A DNA stretch of 64,000 nucleotides, from contig NZ_JACJTR010000003.1 of NCBI RefSeq assembly GCF_014698795.1, positions 248,001-312,000 of the forward strand. Direction: 5' to 3'. Below are positions 44,887 to 53,563 of the stretch, piece by piece. The stretch is from Nostoc sp. FACHB-892 (GTDB lineage: Bacteria > Cyanobacteriota > Cyanobacteriia > Cyanobacteriales > Nostocaceae). Positions within the stretch are counted from its first letter, which is position 1, and every line of letters begins with the position of its first letter. The position numbers and the translations under genes are program-made. A model generated the notes under the pieces. That model was not told where the DNA came from. It saw only the letters and a program-made list of their open reading frames with translations, and searched no databases.

Positions 44887-45585
44887 GTGACTTCAACATC
44901 AGGGGATAAATCAAGTACAAACCAGCCAGAAGCTAGTGAAGTAGAGCGTTGGGCATCCCTTATCGGTGGCGGTGCGATGGTGCTGATGGGTTTAAGGCAA
45001 GGTTCATTGCGAGGAGCGCTGACGGCTTTAGCCGGTGGCGGTTTGGTTTATCAAGGTGCAACCAAGCAAAGCACAATTCAGAAAGCACAGGAAGCAATAG
45101 GTCTAAACCAACCCATCAAAGTTGAAAAAACGGTAACTATCAATAAATCGGCAGAAGAATTGTATCGCTTTTGGCACGACTTTGAGAATTTGCCTACATT
45201 TATGAAGCATCTCAAATCTGTCAAGGTGCATAACGAAAAACGTTCTCATTGGATTGCCAATGCACCCTTGGATAATACCGTAGAATGGGATGCAGATATT
45301 CTCGAAGACCGGGAAAATGAATTTATTTCTTGGGCTTCTGTAGAAGGTGCAGATGTTGATAATTCTGGTTTTGTCCGCTTCACAAAAGCACCAGGCGATC
45401 GCGGCACGGAAGTGAAGGTTGTTTTGGAGTATAATCCCCCCGGTGGAGCATTGGGAGCTACCGTAGCTAAACTTTTTGGTGAAGAACCAGAACAGCAAAT
45501 TGGTGATGAATTGCGCCGCTTCAAGATGCTAATGGAAGCAGGCGAAATTGCCACAACCGAAGGTCAACCTTCAGGACGCAAGTAG
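44887..45585 (+). CDS. SRPBCC family protein with N-terminal membrane segment
   Basis: A 232-residue protein. Residues 18-65 are a glycine-rich hydrophobic region (LIGGGAMVLMGLRQGSLRGA, LTALAGGGLVYQGAT) as in DUF2892-type membrane parts. Residues about 78-215 form a polyketide-cyclase/START-like SRPBCC domain (VEKTVTINKSAEELYRFWHD, FENLPTFMKHLKSVKVH, EWDADILEDRENEFISWAS). The latter binds hydrophobic ligands. The start is GTG 44887, with GGAGA upstream. It follows the DJ-1 fusion gene by 100 bases and precedes the dehydrogenase genes, all on one strand. Confidence 0.82.
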   Translation: MTSTSGDKSSTNQPEASEVERWASLIGGGAMVLMGLRQGSLRGALTALAGGGLVYQGATKQSTIQKAQEAIGLNQPIKVEKTVTINKSAEELYRFWHDFENLPTFMKHLKSVKVHNEKRSHWIANAPLDNTVEWDADILEDRENEFISWASVEGADVDNSGFVRFTKAPGDRGTEVKVVLEYNPPGGALGATVAKLFGEEPEQQIGDELRRFKMLMEAGEIATTEGQPSGRK

Positions 45586-45631
45586 AGTTATTTGTTCTTT
45601 GTCCCCTGTTATTTGTCCTTTGCCTAAAGCG

Positions 45632-45687
45632 AATGACCAATGACCAATAACCAATGACTAATGACTAATGACTAAGGACTAATAACT
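45632..45687. repeat. Eight heptamers ending directly at a start codon
   Basis: Eight uninterrupted 7-mers: aatgacc, aatgacc, aataacc, aatgact, aatgact, aatgact, aaggact, aataact, then ATG at 45688. The variant aaggact supplies AAGGA, 9 bases before the ATG, so the repeat carries the ribosome binding site. The paralogous gene at 47474 has aaggactaaataattATG without the expansion. Confidence 0.9.
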
Positions 45688-46857
45688 ATGAAAGCAGTTT
45701 GCTGGAACGGTGCTAATGATGTGCGGGTACAGTCGGTACCAGATCCGACAATTCTCAATCCGCGTGATGCGATTATTAAAATTACTTCCACGGCGATTTG
45801 TGGCTCTGATCTACATATATATGGCGGCTATATTCCCACAGTGCAACAGGGTGACATTATTGGTCACGAATTTATGGGGGAAGTCGTGGAAGTTGGCAAA
45901 GGAGTCAACAATTTAAAAATAGGCGATCGCGTTGTTGTTCCTTCCACCATTGGCTGTGGTAATTGCCATTATTGCCAACATGATATGTGGTCGTTGTGCG
46001 ATAATTCCAATCCCAAAGGTTGGATTGAAGAAAAATTGTTCGGCAATGTCACCTCAGCCATTTATGGCTACTCCCATATGTTAGGTGGCTATGCAGGCGC
46101 ACAAGCAGAATATATTCGTGTACCCTTTGCTGATGTGGGTGTCGTTAAAGTTCCGCCAGATTTGCCGGATGAGATGTTGTTATTCATCTCCGATGCCATC
46201 CCCACTGGTTATATGGGTGCAGAATTATGCGATATTCAACCGGGTGATACTGTAGCCGTTTGGGGTTGCGGTGCTGTTGGACAATTTGCCATGATTAGCG
46301 CCTACATGATGGGAGCCGAAAAAGTGATCGGTATAGATCGCTTTCCCGAACGCCTGGAAATGGCGAAAAAGTTTGCCAAAGCAGAAGTGATTAACTACGA
46401 AGAAGTTAATGCTGGCGAAGCGTTGAAAGAGATGACTGGTGGTCGTGGCCCCGATGCTTGCATCGATGCCGTTGGTTTAGAAGCACATGGTGTTGGTATT
46501 GAAGACTTCTACGACCAGACAAAACAAAAGCTCAAATTGGAAACCGACCGTCCCCACGTTCTGCGGGAAATGATGGTCGCCTGTCGTAAAGGCGGGACTC
46601 TTTCAATCATGGGTGTTTATGGTGGTTTTGTAGACAAAATACCATTGGGTGCAGCCTTTAATAAAGGACTAACCTTTAGAATGGGACAAATGCATGGACA
46701 AAAATATATGCATTCGTTATTGCAAATGATTTTGGATGGAAAACTTGATCCATCCTTCGTTGTCACCCATCAATTACCACTAGAACAAGCACCCCACGCC
46801 TACAACATCTTTCAACAAAAAAAGGATAACTGCATCAAAGTTGTTCTTAAACCCTAA
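45688..46857 (+). CDS. Zinc-dependent alcohol dehydrogenase family protein, copy 1
   Basis: A 389-residue medium-chain dehydrogenase of the formaldehyde-dehydrogenase-like group. The catalytic zinc site is [16 protein letters not shown] and [12 protein letters not shown]. The structural zinc site is [15 protein letters not shown], with four Cys. The cofactor fold is [20 protein letters not shown]. The extra segment [20 protein letters not shown] is typical of this subgroup. The substrate is unknown; aldehyde detoxification is plausible. It is a close paralog of 47474-48643. Confidence 0.88.
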   Translation: MKAVCWNGANDVRVQSVPDPTILNPRDAIIKITSTAICGSDLHIYGGYIPTVQQGDIIGHEFMGEVVEVGKGVNNLKIGDRVVVPSTIGCGNCHYCQHDMWSLCDNSNPKGWIEEKLFGNVTSAIYGYSHMLGGYAGAQAEYIRVPFADVGVVKVPPDLPDEMLLFISDAIPTGYMGAELCDIQPGDTVAVWGCGAVGQFAMISAYMMGAEKVIGIDRFPERLEMAKKFAKAEVINYEEVNAGEALKEMTGGRGPDACIDAVGLEAHGVGIEDFYDQTKQKLKLETDRPHVLREMMVACRKGGTLSIMGVYGGFVDKIPLGAAFNKGLTFRMGQMHGQKYMHSLLQMILDGKLDPSFVVTHQLPLEQAPHAYNIFQQKKDNCIKVVLKP

Positions 46858-46919
46858 ATGGCGAATAGTCATTCAGTGTTTGGATTTGTACACCTTACAT
46901 AATAGAATTGAGGTTTTTT

Positions 46920-47306
46920 ATGAATCGAGTAAGTTCTTGGCTGCGGAATATTCGCATTTCTCAAATCCTTGTAGTTTTCCTAGTAGGATTTATGTTTTTA
47001 CTGGGTCAAGCTTTTACCTACGTTAATGTAGCACAAGCTGATGTTAAAACTCCAGAGGGTACTTATTATAAAGGAATCCCAGACGAGCTAAATAATCCCC
47101 AGGTAGAAAATACTGGTAATAGATTAAAAAGCGCTGCTGATACTATCCGCGAGAAGTTAAACTTGGATGAAGAAACTCCTCGAGCTACAAAAGAGTTTCT
47201 GAAGTCTACAAAAAATAAAGTCGAAGACACAGTTCAGCCATTAACTGAAACTAAAGAAGGTTATTACCAAAATCCTCCTAGCAAGCAACTGAGAGATAGA
47301 GTCTAG
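46920..47306 (+). CDS. Exported small protein (DUF6658-like)
   Basis: About 128 residues with a signal or anchor segment at 14-38 (ILVVFLVGFMFLLGQAFTYV, then NVAQA). The mature part is charged and helical: DELNNPQVENTGNRLKSAAD, TIREKLNLDEETPRATKEFL, and a repeated Tyr-rich motif (EGTYYKGIPDEL, EGYYQNPPSKQL). ATG 46920 with GAGG 5-9 bases upstream is used; a TTG at 46908 is less likely. It lies between the two dehydrogenase paralogs on the same strand. The function is unknown. Confidence 0.7.
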   Translation: MNRVSSWLRNIRISQILVVFLVGFMFLLGQAFTYVNVAQADVKTPEGTYYKGIPDELNNPQVENTGNRLKSAADTIREKLNLDEETPRATKEFLKSTKNKVEDTVQPLTETKEGYYQNPPSKQLRDRV

Positions 47307-47473
47307 ACTCGTAGCAACTTTTGAGTCTAACTTTTTGACTCATACACTGTAAAACAACCTTTGTAAATTTACTGAGACGCGATAACTATCGCGTCTCAAA
47401 GTCAGGCTAAATCGAGTGTTTATCTTGATATTAACGAGCCAGAAATGATAACATAACTAAGGACTAAATAATT

Positions 47474-48643
47474 ATGAAAGCAGTTTGCTGGCATGGAGCA
47501 AACGACGTTCGGGTAGATACAGTTCCCGACCCCAAAATTATTAACCCACGCGATGCCATTGTTAAAATTACTTCTACGGCAATTTGCGGTTCAGATTTGC
47601 ATATTTATGATGGCTACATTCCCACCATGCAAAAGGGCGATATCCTTGGTCATGAATTCATGGGGGAAGTTGTAGAACTTGGAAGTGCGGTTAAAAATGT
47701 GAAGGTAGGCGATCGCGTCGTTGTTCCCTTCACTATATCTTGCGGTAGTTGCTTTTTCTGCAATCGGGATTTATGGTCATTGTGCGATAACTCTAACCCC
47801 AATGCTTGGTTAGTAGAAAAGCAAATGGGACATTCGCCAGCAGGTCTATTTGGCTACTCTCATTTATTCGGCGGTTACGCTGGTGGTCAAGCAGAGTATG
47901 CACGAGTACCATTTGCCGATGTCGGCTTGCTCAAAATACCCGATGGTTTAACGGATGAGCAAGTGCTATTTCTAACAGATATTTTCCCTACTGGCTACAT
48001 GGCAGCCGAGAACTGCAACATCAAACCCGGTGATATTGTCGCCGTTTGGGGTTGTGGTCCAGTTGGGCAATTCGCCATAAAAAGCGCATATATGCTCGGT
48101 GCAGAACGTGTTATCGCCTTTGACCGCATTCCTGAACGGCTGCAAATGGCTAAAGAATACGGCAAAGCAGAAGTTCTCAACTACGAAGAAGTAAATGTAG
48201 GCGAAGCACTCAAAGAAATGACTGGCGGTCGTGGCCCCGATGCTTGCATAGATGCAGTAGGAATGGAGGCACACGGCACAGATTTTATGGCGTTTTACGA
48301 CCAAGTAAAGCAAGCAGTACGCCTCGAAACAGATCGTCCGACGGCATTACGGCAAGTAATAGTGTCTGCTGCTAAAGGTGGTCACGTATCAATTGCGGGT
48401 GTGTACGGTGGCTTCCTTGACAAAATCCCGATGGGTGCTGCCATGAACAAGGGATTAACCTTCAAAATGGGACAAACGAATGTCCATAGGTATTTACGAC
48501 CCTTGTTAGAGCGGATTCAAAACGGTGAAATCGATCCAACCTTTATCATCACCCATACTTTACCTCTAGAACAAGCGCCCCACGGCTACGAAATTTTTAA
48601 GCACAAGAAAGATAACTGCATCAAAGTTGTACTCAAACCGTAA
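47474..48643 (+). CDS. Zinc-dependent alcohol dehydrogenase family protein, copy 2
   Basis: A 389-residue paralog of the gene at 45688, equal in length and colinear. The structural zinc site is [15 protein letters not shown]; the catalytic site [16 protein letters not shown] with [12 protein letters not shown]; the cofactor site [20 protein letters not shown]. Divergence is spread over the whole length, so the duplication is old. AAGGA lies 10-14 bases before the ATG. The cupin gene follows after 7 bases, so the two form an operon. Confidence 0.88.
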   Translation: MKAVCWHGANDVRVDTVPDPKIINPRDAIVKITSTAICGSDLHIYDGYIPTMQKGDILGHEFMGEVVELGSAVKNVKVGDRVVVPFTISCGSCFFCNRDLWSLCDNSNPNAWLVEKQMGHSPAGLFGYSHLFGGYAGGQAEYARVPFADVGLLKIPDGLTDEQVLFLTDIFPTGYMAAENCNIKPGDIVAVWGCGPVGQFAIKSAYMLGAERVIAFDRIPERLQMAKEYGKAEVLNYEEVNVGEALKEMTGGRGPDACIDAVGMEAHGTDFMAFYDQVKQAVRLETDRPTALRQVIVSAAKGGHVSIAGVYGGFLDKIPMGAAMNKGLTFKMGQTNVHRYLRPLLERIQNGEIDPTFIITHTLPLEQAPHGYEIFKHKKDNCIKVVLKP

Positions 48644-48650
48644 GGTAATT

Positions 48651-48992
48651 ATGAGCGATACCAGCGTTAAAAAAATAGATTCTACCCATTCCCCTAAAGG
48701 TAAACTTGGTCAGAAGTATCTTGCTTCTGGTAAATCTATTTCCATGCGTCTTTGGGAAGACGAACAACCAAACGAAGAAAAAGAACCAGCTTCGCGCGAC
48801 TATGAAACAGTTGGTTATGTAATTAATGGTCGTGCCGAATTGCACATTGAAGGGCAAATGATTTTGCTAGAGCCTGGAAATTCTTGGGTTGTACCTAAAG
48901 GAGCCAGCCACACATACAAAATTCTGGAACCATTCACAGCTGTTGAAGCAACCAGTCCACCGGCTCAAGTCCACGGACGGGATGAAAATTAA
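48651..48992 (+). CDS. Cupin domain protein
   Basis: A 113-residue single-domain cupin: SISMRLWEDEQP, RDYETVGYVINGRAELHIEG (motif 1) and LLEPGNSWVVPKGASHTYKI (motif 2, with His). It is probably a small metal-binding protein of unknown reaction. It starts 7 bases after the dehydrogenase copy 2, so it is probably co-transcribed; GGTAATT is the only weak ribosome site. The following 480 bases contain G-rich microsatellites, a long palindrome and a hairpin, but no gene. Confidence 0.85.
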   Translation: MSDTSVKKIDSTHSPKGKLGQKYLASGKSISMRLWEDEQPNEEKEPASRDYETVGYVINGRAELHIEGQMILLEPGNSWVVPKGASHTYKILEPFTAVEATSPPAQVHGRDEN

Positions 48993-49201
48993 GCTACAGA
49001 TAACAGAAGAGGCAGGGGGCAGGGGGAAATGACCCCTTCTTCGTGTCGTGCAATCAAGGGGGGAACATGGGTCTGAGTCCCCCACATTAAGTGGTTTTCG
49101 TAAAGAGCGGGAAGCTAAGGCAACAGGTGGGGTTGAATCCCAATTCTTTTCTATCCCCCCTGCTCCTTGCTCCCTTGCCTTTTTTTCAATGTAGGTATTT
49201 C

Positions 49202-49229
49202 GTAGGGTAGCACAGCTGTGCTACCCTAC
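49202..49229. repeat. Perfect 28-bp palindrome
   Basis: GTAGGGTAGCACAG followed at once by its complement CTGTGCTACCCTAC: 14-bp arms with no loop. Similar gtagggta/taccctac elements occur at about 21983 and 23577. It lies in the intergenic region downstream of the cupin gene and may act as a bidirectional terminator or be a mobile repeat. Confidence 0.85.
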
Positions 49230-49318
49230 TGTCTTTTGGTTATACCTTTCTCGAAATAAGCCAGGGGTTTATGAAATCCTTTCCTAGACAGAACTATAAA
49301 TAAAAAAGCCCTAGTCGG

Positions 49319-49344
49319 AATACTTATTTAAAAGTATTTTTTTT
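49319..49344 (+). terminator. Hairpin with T-run before the Mn-catalase gene
   Basis: AATACTT, loop atttaa, AAGTATT, followed by a run of T. An outer pair (ccctagtc / gactagagg) flanks it. It resembles an intrinsic terminator for plus-strand transcription from the cupin side. Confidence 0.55.
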
Positions 49345-49474
49345 ATCAGACTAGAGGCTGATGAAGATAAAGCATTTGATTAGTTTCCTAGTAATAAGAG
49401 GCTACGCAAAATCGCATAAAAGTTTGGCAACTGTTTGATTTTGTGTAAACGACATCTATTAACGAGGAATTCAA

Positions 49475-50398
49475 ATGTTTTATCACAATAAGAAACTTCA
49501 GTATTTTAAGCCACCAGAAAAACCAGATGCAGTTTACGCAATGAAAATTCAAGAACTCATTGGCGGCACATTTGGTGAAATGACGGTGATGATGCAGTAT
49601 CTGTTTCAAGGTTGGAACTGTCGAGGCCCTGCCAAGTACCGGGATATGCTGCTAGATGTTGGTACTGAAGAAATCGGTCATATTGAGATGCTGGCGACGA
49701 TGATTGCCCATCTTCTAGATAAAGCGCCGCTCAAAATGCAAGAAGAAAGTGCAAAAGATGCGGTAGTAGGTGCTGTGATGGGCGGTAGTAGCCCACGAGA
49801 TGTAATTATGGCGGCGGCAATGAACCCCCAACACGCCATTGTGTCTGGTTTGGGTGCAACCCCATCTGATAGCGTCGGCTATCCTTGGAACGGTCGTTAT
49901 ATTGTCTCCAGTGGTAACCTGTTGGCAGATTTCCGGTCTAATCTCCACGCCGAAAGTCAAGGACGTTTGCAAGCAGTGCGACTGTATGAGATGACCGACG
50001 ATCCAGGGGTAAAAGATACCTTGAGCTTTATGATCGCTCGTGACACCATGCATCAAAACTTGTGGCTAGCAACCATTGAAGATTTAGAAAGCTCTGGATT
50101 GGAAACCACGCCGGTTCCCAGTTCCTTCCCATTGGAATTGGAAAAACGCGAATTTTCTTATCAGTTCTGGAATCACTCAGAAGGTACAGAAAGCTCTGAA
50201 GGTCGTTGGGCAAAAGGCCCTTCAATGGATGGCAAAGGCGAATTTGAGTATGTAGAAAATCCCCAACCACTAGGCCCAGAACCGCAACCTCCTGTACCCG
50301 ATCCAAGACTGCATGGTACCTCGAAAATGCCACAGGCACAAGGCGATGGTTCAAGCGCACCCTCTTTGATTGACCGTATAACAGGTACTGGTGACTAA
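49475..50398 (+). CDS. Manganese catalase
   Basis: A 307-residue dimanganese catalase that disproportionates H2O2. The four-helix-bundle metal ligands are in IQELIGGTFGEMTVMMQYLF (Glu), VGTEEIGHIEMLATMIAHLL (Glu and His) and LLADFRSNLHAESQGRLQAV plus MIARDTMHQNLWLATI. The C-terminal extension rich in Pro and Gly (QPLGPEPQPPVPDPRLHGTS) is normal for the family. GAGG lies 8 bases before the ATG. It ends the stress block started by DUF2267. Confidence 0.93.
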   Translation: MFYHNKKLQYFKPPEKPDAVYAMKIQELIGGTFGEMTVMMQYLFQGWNCRGPAKYRDMLLDVGTEEIGHIEMLATMIAHLLDKAPLKMQEESAKDAVVGAVMGGSSPRDVIMAAAMNPQHAIVSGLGATPSDSVGYPWNGRYIVSSGNLLADFRSNLHAESQGRLQAVRLYEMTDDPGVKDTLSFMIARDTMHQNLWLATIEDLESSGLETTPVPSSFPLELEKREFSYQFWNHSEGTESSEGRWAKGPSMDGKGEFEYVENPQPLGPEPQPPVPDPRLHGTSKMPQAQGDGSSAPSLIDRITGTGD

Positions 50399-50544
50399 TC
50401 ATTGGCATAAAGTTGCATTCACCGAAGAGGCAGGGGAGCAGGGAGCAGGGGGAGCAAGCCCTTCCCAAGAGCGTTGAGCAGAGCGAAACACGGGTACGTT
50501 CGCAGAGCGTTTCGAAGAGAAGCCCCGTCCTTACAGGACGCTTG

Positions 50545-50578
50545 AACTGGGGCAAAGTACAAGCTCCGCCCCAGTTTT
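50545..50578 (+). terminator. Hairpin downstream of Mn-catalase gene
   Basis: AACTGGGGC (50545-50553) and GCCCCAGTT (50568-50576) with a 14-base loop, then TT. It is preceded by G-rich microsatellite sequence and by small dispersed repeats (acgttcgcagagcgtttcga near 50498). The region 50399-50721 contains no gene. Confidence 0.55.
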
Positions 50579-50721
50579 CCCCCTGCCCTCTTGCCTCTTT
50601 TGACATCTGTCTTAATAACATTTGATTCCCCCAATTCTCCTTGCAAAAGAAGGTTGGGGGAATTTTGATGAAGATGCATCAGCTAGGTAGCATTCATTTG
50701 GTAGTTTGATAGATTAGGAAC

Positions 50722-51654
50722 GTGAAAGTAGTAAGAGCGATGCTAGAAACAAAATCCTTATCTGTTGACTTCTCTAAAGAAAAGGAAGATGGGTATAAAC
50801 GAATTTTTTCGCGATCGCCACTTCTTACAAGTTTGAGTGCAAACTGGAATAATGTCTATCTTGCTTACGACTGGCAGGCGGCTGGCGAGACTCCTGAGGT
50901 TTTGTCTAAACAGCATGGCGTTGCTATTTTTACCGAAGTGCCAACACCAATTCAGGCAGAACGGAGGCTTGATGGCCGCTTTCAAAGTGAGCAAGTAATT
51001 CAGGGTAATATTGTTGTCGCTCCTGCTTACACGGGACATCGTGCTTGTTGGGATACAGCAGGTGGTGTGATTCTTCTGGGATTTGAACCAACTGTTTTCG
51101 CCCATGCAATTTACGAATCAGTTGATCCCGATCGCATTGAACTTTTACCACACTTTGCCACACCCGATCCACTGGTTTACCAAATTGGGCTAGCCCTCAA
51201 ATCTGCCCTCGAAAATTATGGTGCAGATAGTCGGCTATATGCAGAAGCAATGACAAATGCCCTAATTGCTCATCTATTGCAGCACTACTGTACACAGCAA
51301 CTTGTATTACGGGAATATTCAGGCGGTTTACCGAAACACAAGTTGCAGCAAGTGATTGACTATATAAATACTTATCTAGCCCAAGACTTAAGTTTAAAGG
51401 AACTTGCAGCCGTTGTCCAAATGAGTTCTCATTACTTTTCTCAACTGTTTAAACAATCTACGGGTGCGACTCCACATCAATATATTATTCGCTGCCGGAT
51501 TGAAAAAGCTAAACAGTTGTTGCTTCAAAGAGAATTTTCCATTGCAGAGATTGCTATTCAAGTTGGTTTTGTCGATCAAAGCCATCTCAATCGCCACTTC
51601 AAGCGTCTCATGGGAGTTACGCCTAAAATGCTGGAACAAAAATATAAAAAATAG
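50722..51654 (+). CDS. AraC family transcriptional regulator
   Basis: A 310-residue protein. The C-terminal 100 residues are two helix-turn-helix units: DLSLKELAAVVQMSSHYFSQ, LFKQSTGATPHQYIIRCRIE, and FSIAEIAIQVGFVDQSHLNR, HFKRLMGVTPKMLEQKY. The N-terminal 200 residues form a ligand- or signal-binding part I cannot name. The first start is GTG 50722; ATG 50740 (MLETKSLSVDF) is possible. Its neighbours are Mn-catalase upstream and ndhH downstream, both on the same strand, but the target is unknown. Confidence 0.88.
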   Translation: MKVVRAMLETKSLSVDFSKEKEDGYKRIFSRSPLLTSLSANWNNVYLAYDWQAAGETPEVLSKQHGVAIFTEVPTPIQAERRLDGRFQSEQVIQGNIVVAPAYTGHRACWDTAGGVILLGFEPTVFAHAIYESVDPDRIELLPHFATPDPLVYQIGLALKSALENYGADSRLYAEAMTNALIAHLLQHYCTQQLVLREYSGGLPKHKLQQVIDYINTYLAQDLSLKELAAVVQMSSHYFSQLFKQSTGATPHQYIIRCRIEKAKQLLLQREFSIAEIAIQVGFVDQSHLNRHFKRLMGVTPKMLEQKYKK

Positions 51655-51844
51655 GAAAAATGTCCAAAAATCGGACGAATTTACAAGACTATAGTTTATA
51701 AGATTTCAATAATGGAGGCTAGTACCGCAAGGCGGAAATCAAAAGTCAGAATTCTAACTCCTGAATTCTTCTTCAAATCATTCCTAATCAAAGCGAAGCA
51801 TCGCCACTCATTTTCAATCTTTGATAAAGGGGAAATATTTAATT

Positions 51845-53038
51845 ATGACCGTCGGCAGAAGGATTGAAACTAGAACTGAACCCATGCTACTCAACATGGG
51901 CCCTCACCATCCCTCTATGCATGGGTGTTTCAGATTGATTGTCACCCTGGATGGTGAAGATGTCGTCGATTGTGAGCCAGTTCTTGGCTATCTGCATAGA
52001 GGTATGGAAAAAATTGCTGAGAACCGCAGCAACGTCATGTATGTACCTTATGTTAGTCGGTGGGACTATGCAGCTGGGATGTTTAACGAAGCGGTTACAG
52101 TTAATGCCCCAGAAAAATTAGCTGATATTACTGTCCCGAAACGTGCTAGCTATATCCGTGTCATCATGCTGGAATTGAACCGGATTGCTAATCACTTGCT
52201 ATGGTTGGGGCCATTCTTGCTTGATACGGGTGCTGGAACTCCCTTTTTTTACATCTTCCGAGAACGAGAGTTAATTTATGACTTGTGGGAAGCCGCTACA
52301 GGTTATCGAATGGTGAACAATAACTATTTTCGCATTGGCGGCGTGGCAGCAGATTTACCTTATGGCTGGGTAGACAAGTGCGAAGATTTCTGCGATTACT
52401 TTTTTCCTAAAGTAGACGAGTATGAGCGCTTAATTACCAATAATCCCATCTTCCGCCGTCGCGTTCAAGGCATTGGCGCGATCGCTCGTGAAGAAGCCAT
52501 CAACTGGGGGCTTTCTGGTCCCATGTTACGCGCTTCTGGTGTGAAATGGGATTTGCGGAAAGTAGACCATTATGAATGTTACGATGATTTCGACTGGGAA
52601 GTGCAATGGGATACTGCTGGTGATTGTTATGCTCGTTACCTGGTCAGAATTCGGGAAATGCGCGAATCGGTGAAGATTATTCGCCAAGCCCTCAAAGGAC
52701 TTCCCGGCGGTGCTTTTGAGAACCTGGAAGCCAAGCGCATGGCAGCAGGGAAAAAATCTGAGTGGGATGGCTTTGATTACCAGTACATCGCCAAAAAAGT
52801 TGCCCCCACCTTTAAGATTCCCAAGGGGGAAATTTACGCTCGTGTAGAAAGTGGTAAAGGTGAATTAGGAATTTATTTAATTGGTGATGATCACGTCTTC
52901 CCCTGGCGATGGAAAATTCGTCCCGCCGATTTCAATAACTTGCAAGTATTACCCGAAATCTTACGTGGCGTGAAGGTTGCCGATCTAGTTGTAGTATTGG
53001 GTAGTATCGATATCATCATGGGATCAGTAGATCGGTAG
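51845..53038 (+). CDS. ndhH: NAD(P)H-quinone oxidoreductase subunit H
   Basis: A 397-residue (approximately) 49-kDa-type subunit of the thylakoid NDH-1 complex, which works in respiration and cyclic electron flow. [60 protein letters not shown] and [20 protein letters not shown] are typical, as is the end [17 protein letters not shown] 51845 is the conserved start, with aaagggg about 11 bases upstream; the frame from 51821 is too long. HGC replaces the usual HGV/L. A 21-bp repeat array begins 5 bases after the stop. Confidence 0.95.
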   Translation: MTVGRRIETRTEPMLLNMGPHHPSMHGCFRLIVTLDGEDVVDCEPVLGYLHRGMEKIAENRSNVMYVPYVSRWDYAAGMFNEAVTVNAPEKLADITVPKRASYIRVIMLELNRIANHLLWLGPFLLDTGAGTPFFYIFRERELIYDLWEAATGYRMVNNNYFRIGGVAADLPYGWVDKCEDFCDYFFPKVDEYERLITNNPIFRRRVQGIGAIAREEAINWGLSGPMLRASGVKWDLRKVDHYECYDDFDWEVQWDTAGDCYARYLVRIREMRESVKIIRQALKGLPGGAFENLEAKRMAAGKKSEWDGFDYQYIAKKVAPTFKIPKGEIYARVESGKGELGIYLIGDDHVFPWRWKIRPADFNNLQVLPEILRGVKVADLVVVLGSIDIIMGSVDR

Positions 53039-53043
53039 TATAG

Positions 53044-53484
53044 CAAATGGGTACGCCGAAATAACAAGTGCGTTCGCCGAAATAACAAATGCGTTCGCCG
53101 AAGTAACAAATGCGTTCGCCGAAGTAACAAATGCGTTCGCCAAAGTAACAAATGAGTTCGCCGAAGTAACAAATGAGTTCGCCGAAGTAACAAATGCGTT
53201 CGCCGAAATAACAAATGGATACGCCGAAATAACAAATGAGTACGCCGAAGTAACAAATGCGTTTGCCAAATCAACAAATGGGTTCGCCGAAGTAACAAAT
53301 GAGTTCGCCGAAGTAACAAATGAGTTCGCCGAAGTAACAAATGCGTTCGCCGAAGTAACAAATGCGTTCGCCGAAGTAACAAATGCGTTCGCCGAAATAA
53401 CAAATGGATACGCCGAAATAACAAATGAGTACGCCGAAGTAACAAATGCGTTTGCCAAATCAACAAATGGGTTCGCCAAAGTAA
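53044..53484. repeat. Array of 21 tandem 21-bp repeats with higher-order structure
   Basis: Twenty-one full units, spaced exactly 21 bases from 53044, plus a partial unit at 53485. The common unit starts caaatgcgttcgccgaagta and ends with one more a. Variants replace cgttc by agttc, gatac, gtttg or ggttc. Units 8-12 (53191-53295) recur in the same order as units 17-21 (53380-53484), 189 bases on, differing only in the last unit, so a nine-unit block has duplicated. All three minus frames and two plus frames lack stops because 21 is a multiple of three. One plus frame would give heptapeptides TNAFAEV, but it has no start codon. A small dispersed repeat (gcgtaagcgtagccagccgt) follows. Confidence 0.95.
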
Positions 53485-53563
53485 CAAATGCGTAAGCGTA
53501 GCCAGCCGTAGGCATAGCTTTTCACTAATTTCTCAATAAACCTGATGTGCTGCGGAATATATG

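Noticed and set aside
49030..49150. tRNA-like stretch (ggttgaatccc)
   Set aside because: No cloverleaf could be formed; acceptor and anticodon stems are missing. It is mixed G-rich repeat sequence.
50413..50679. Short ORFs on both strands after Mn-catalase
   Set aside because: They lie within G-rich microsatellites and dispersed repeats and have no coding character.
53044..53484. CRISPR array
   Set aside because: The units are contiguous 21-mers without unique spacers, and no cas genes are near.
52891..53515. Two long minus-strand ORFs (198 and 163 codons) coding for seven-residue repeats
   Set aside because: They exist only because the 21-bp repeat length is a multiple of three and lacks stops on that strand. 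One overlaps ndhH. The composition is purely repeat-driven and no ribosome site is visible.
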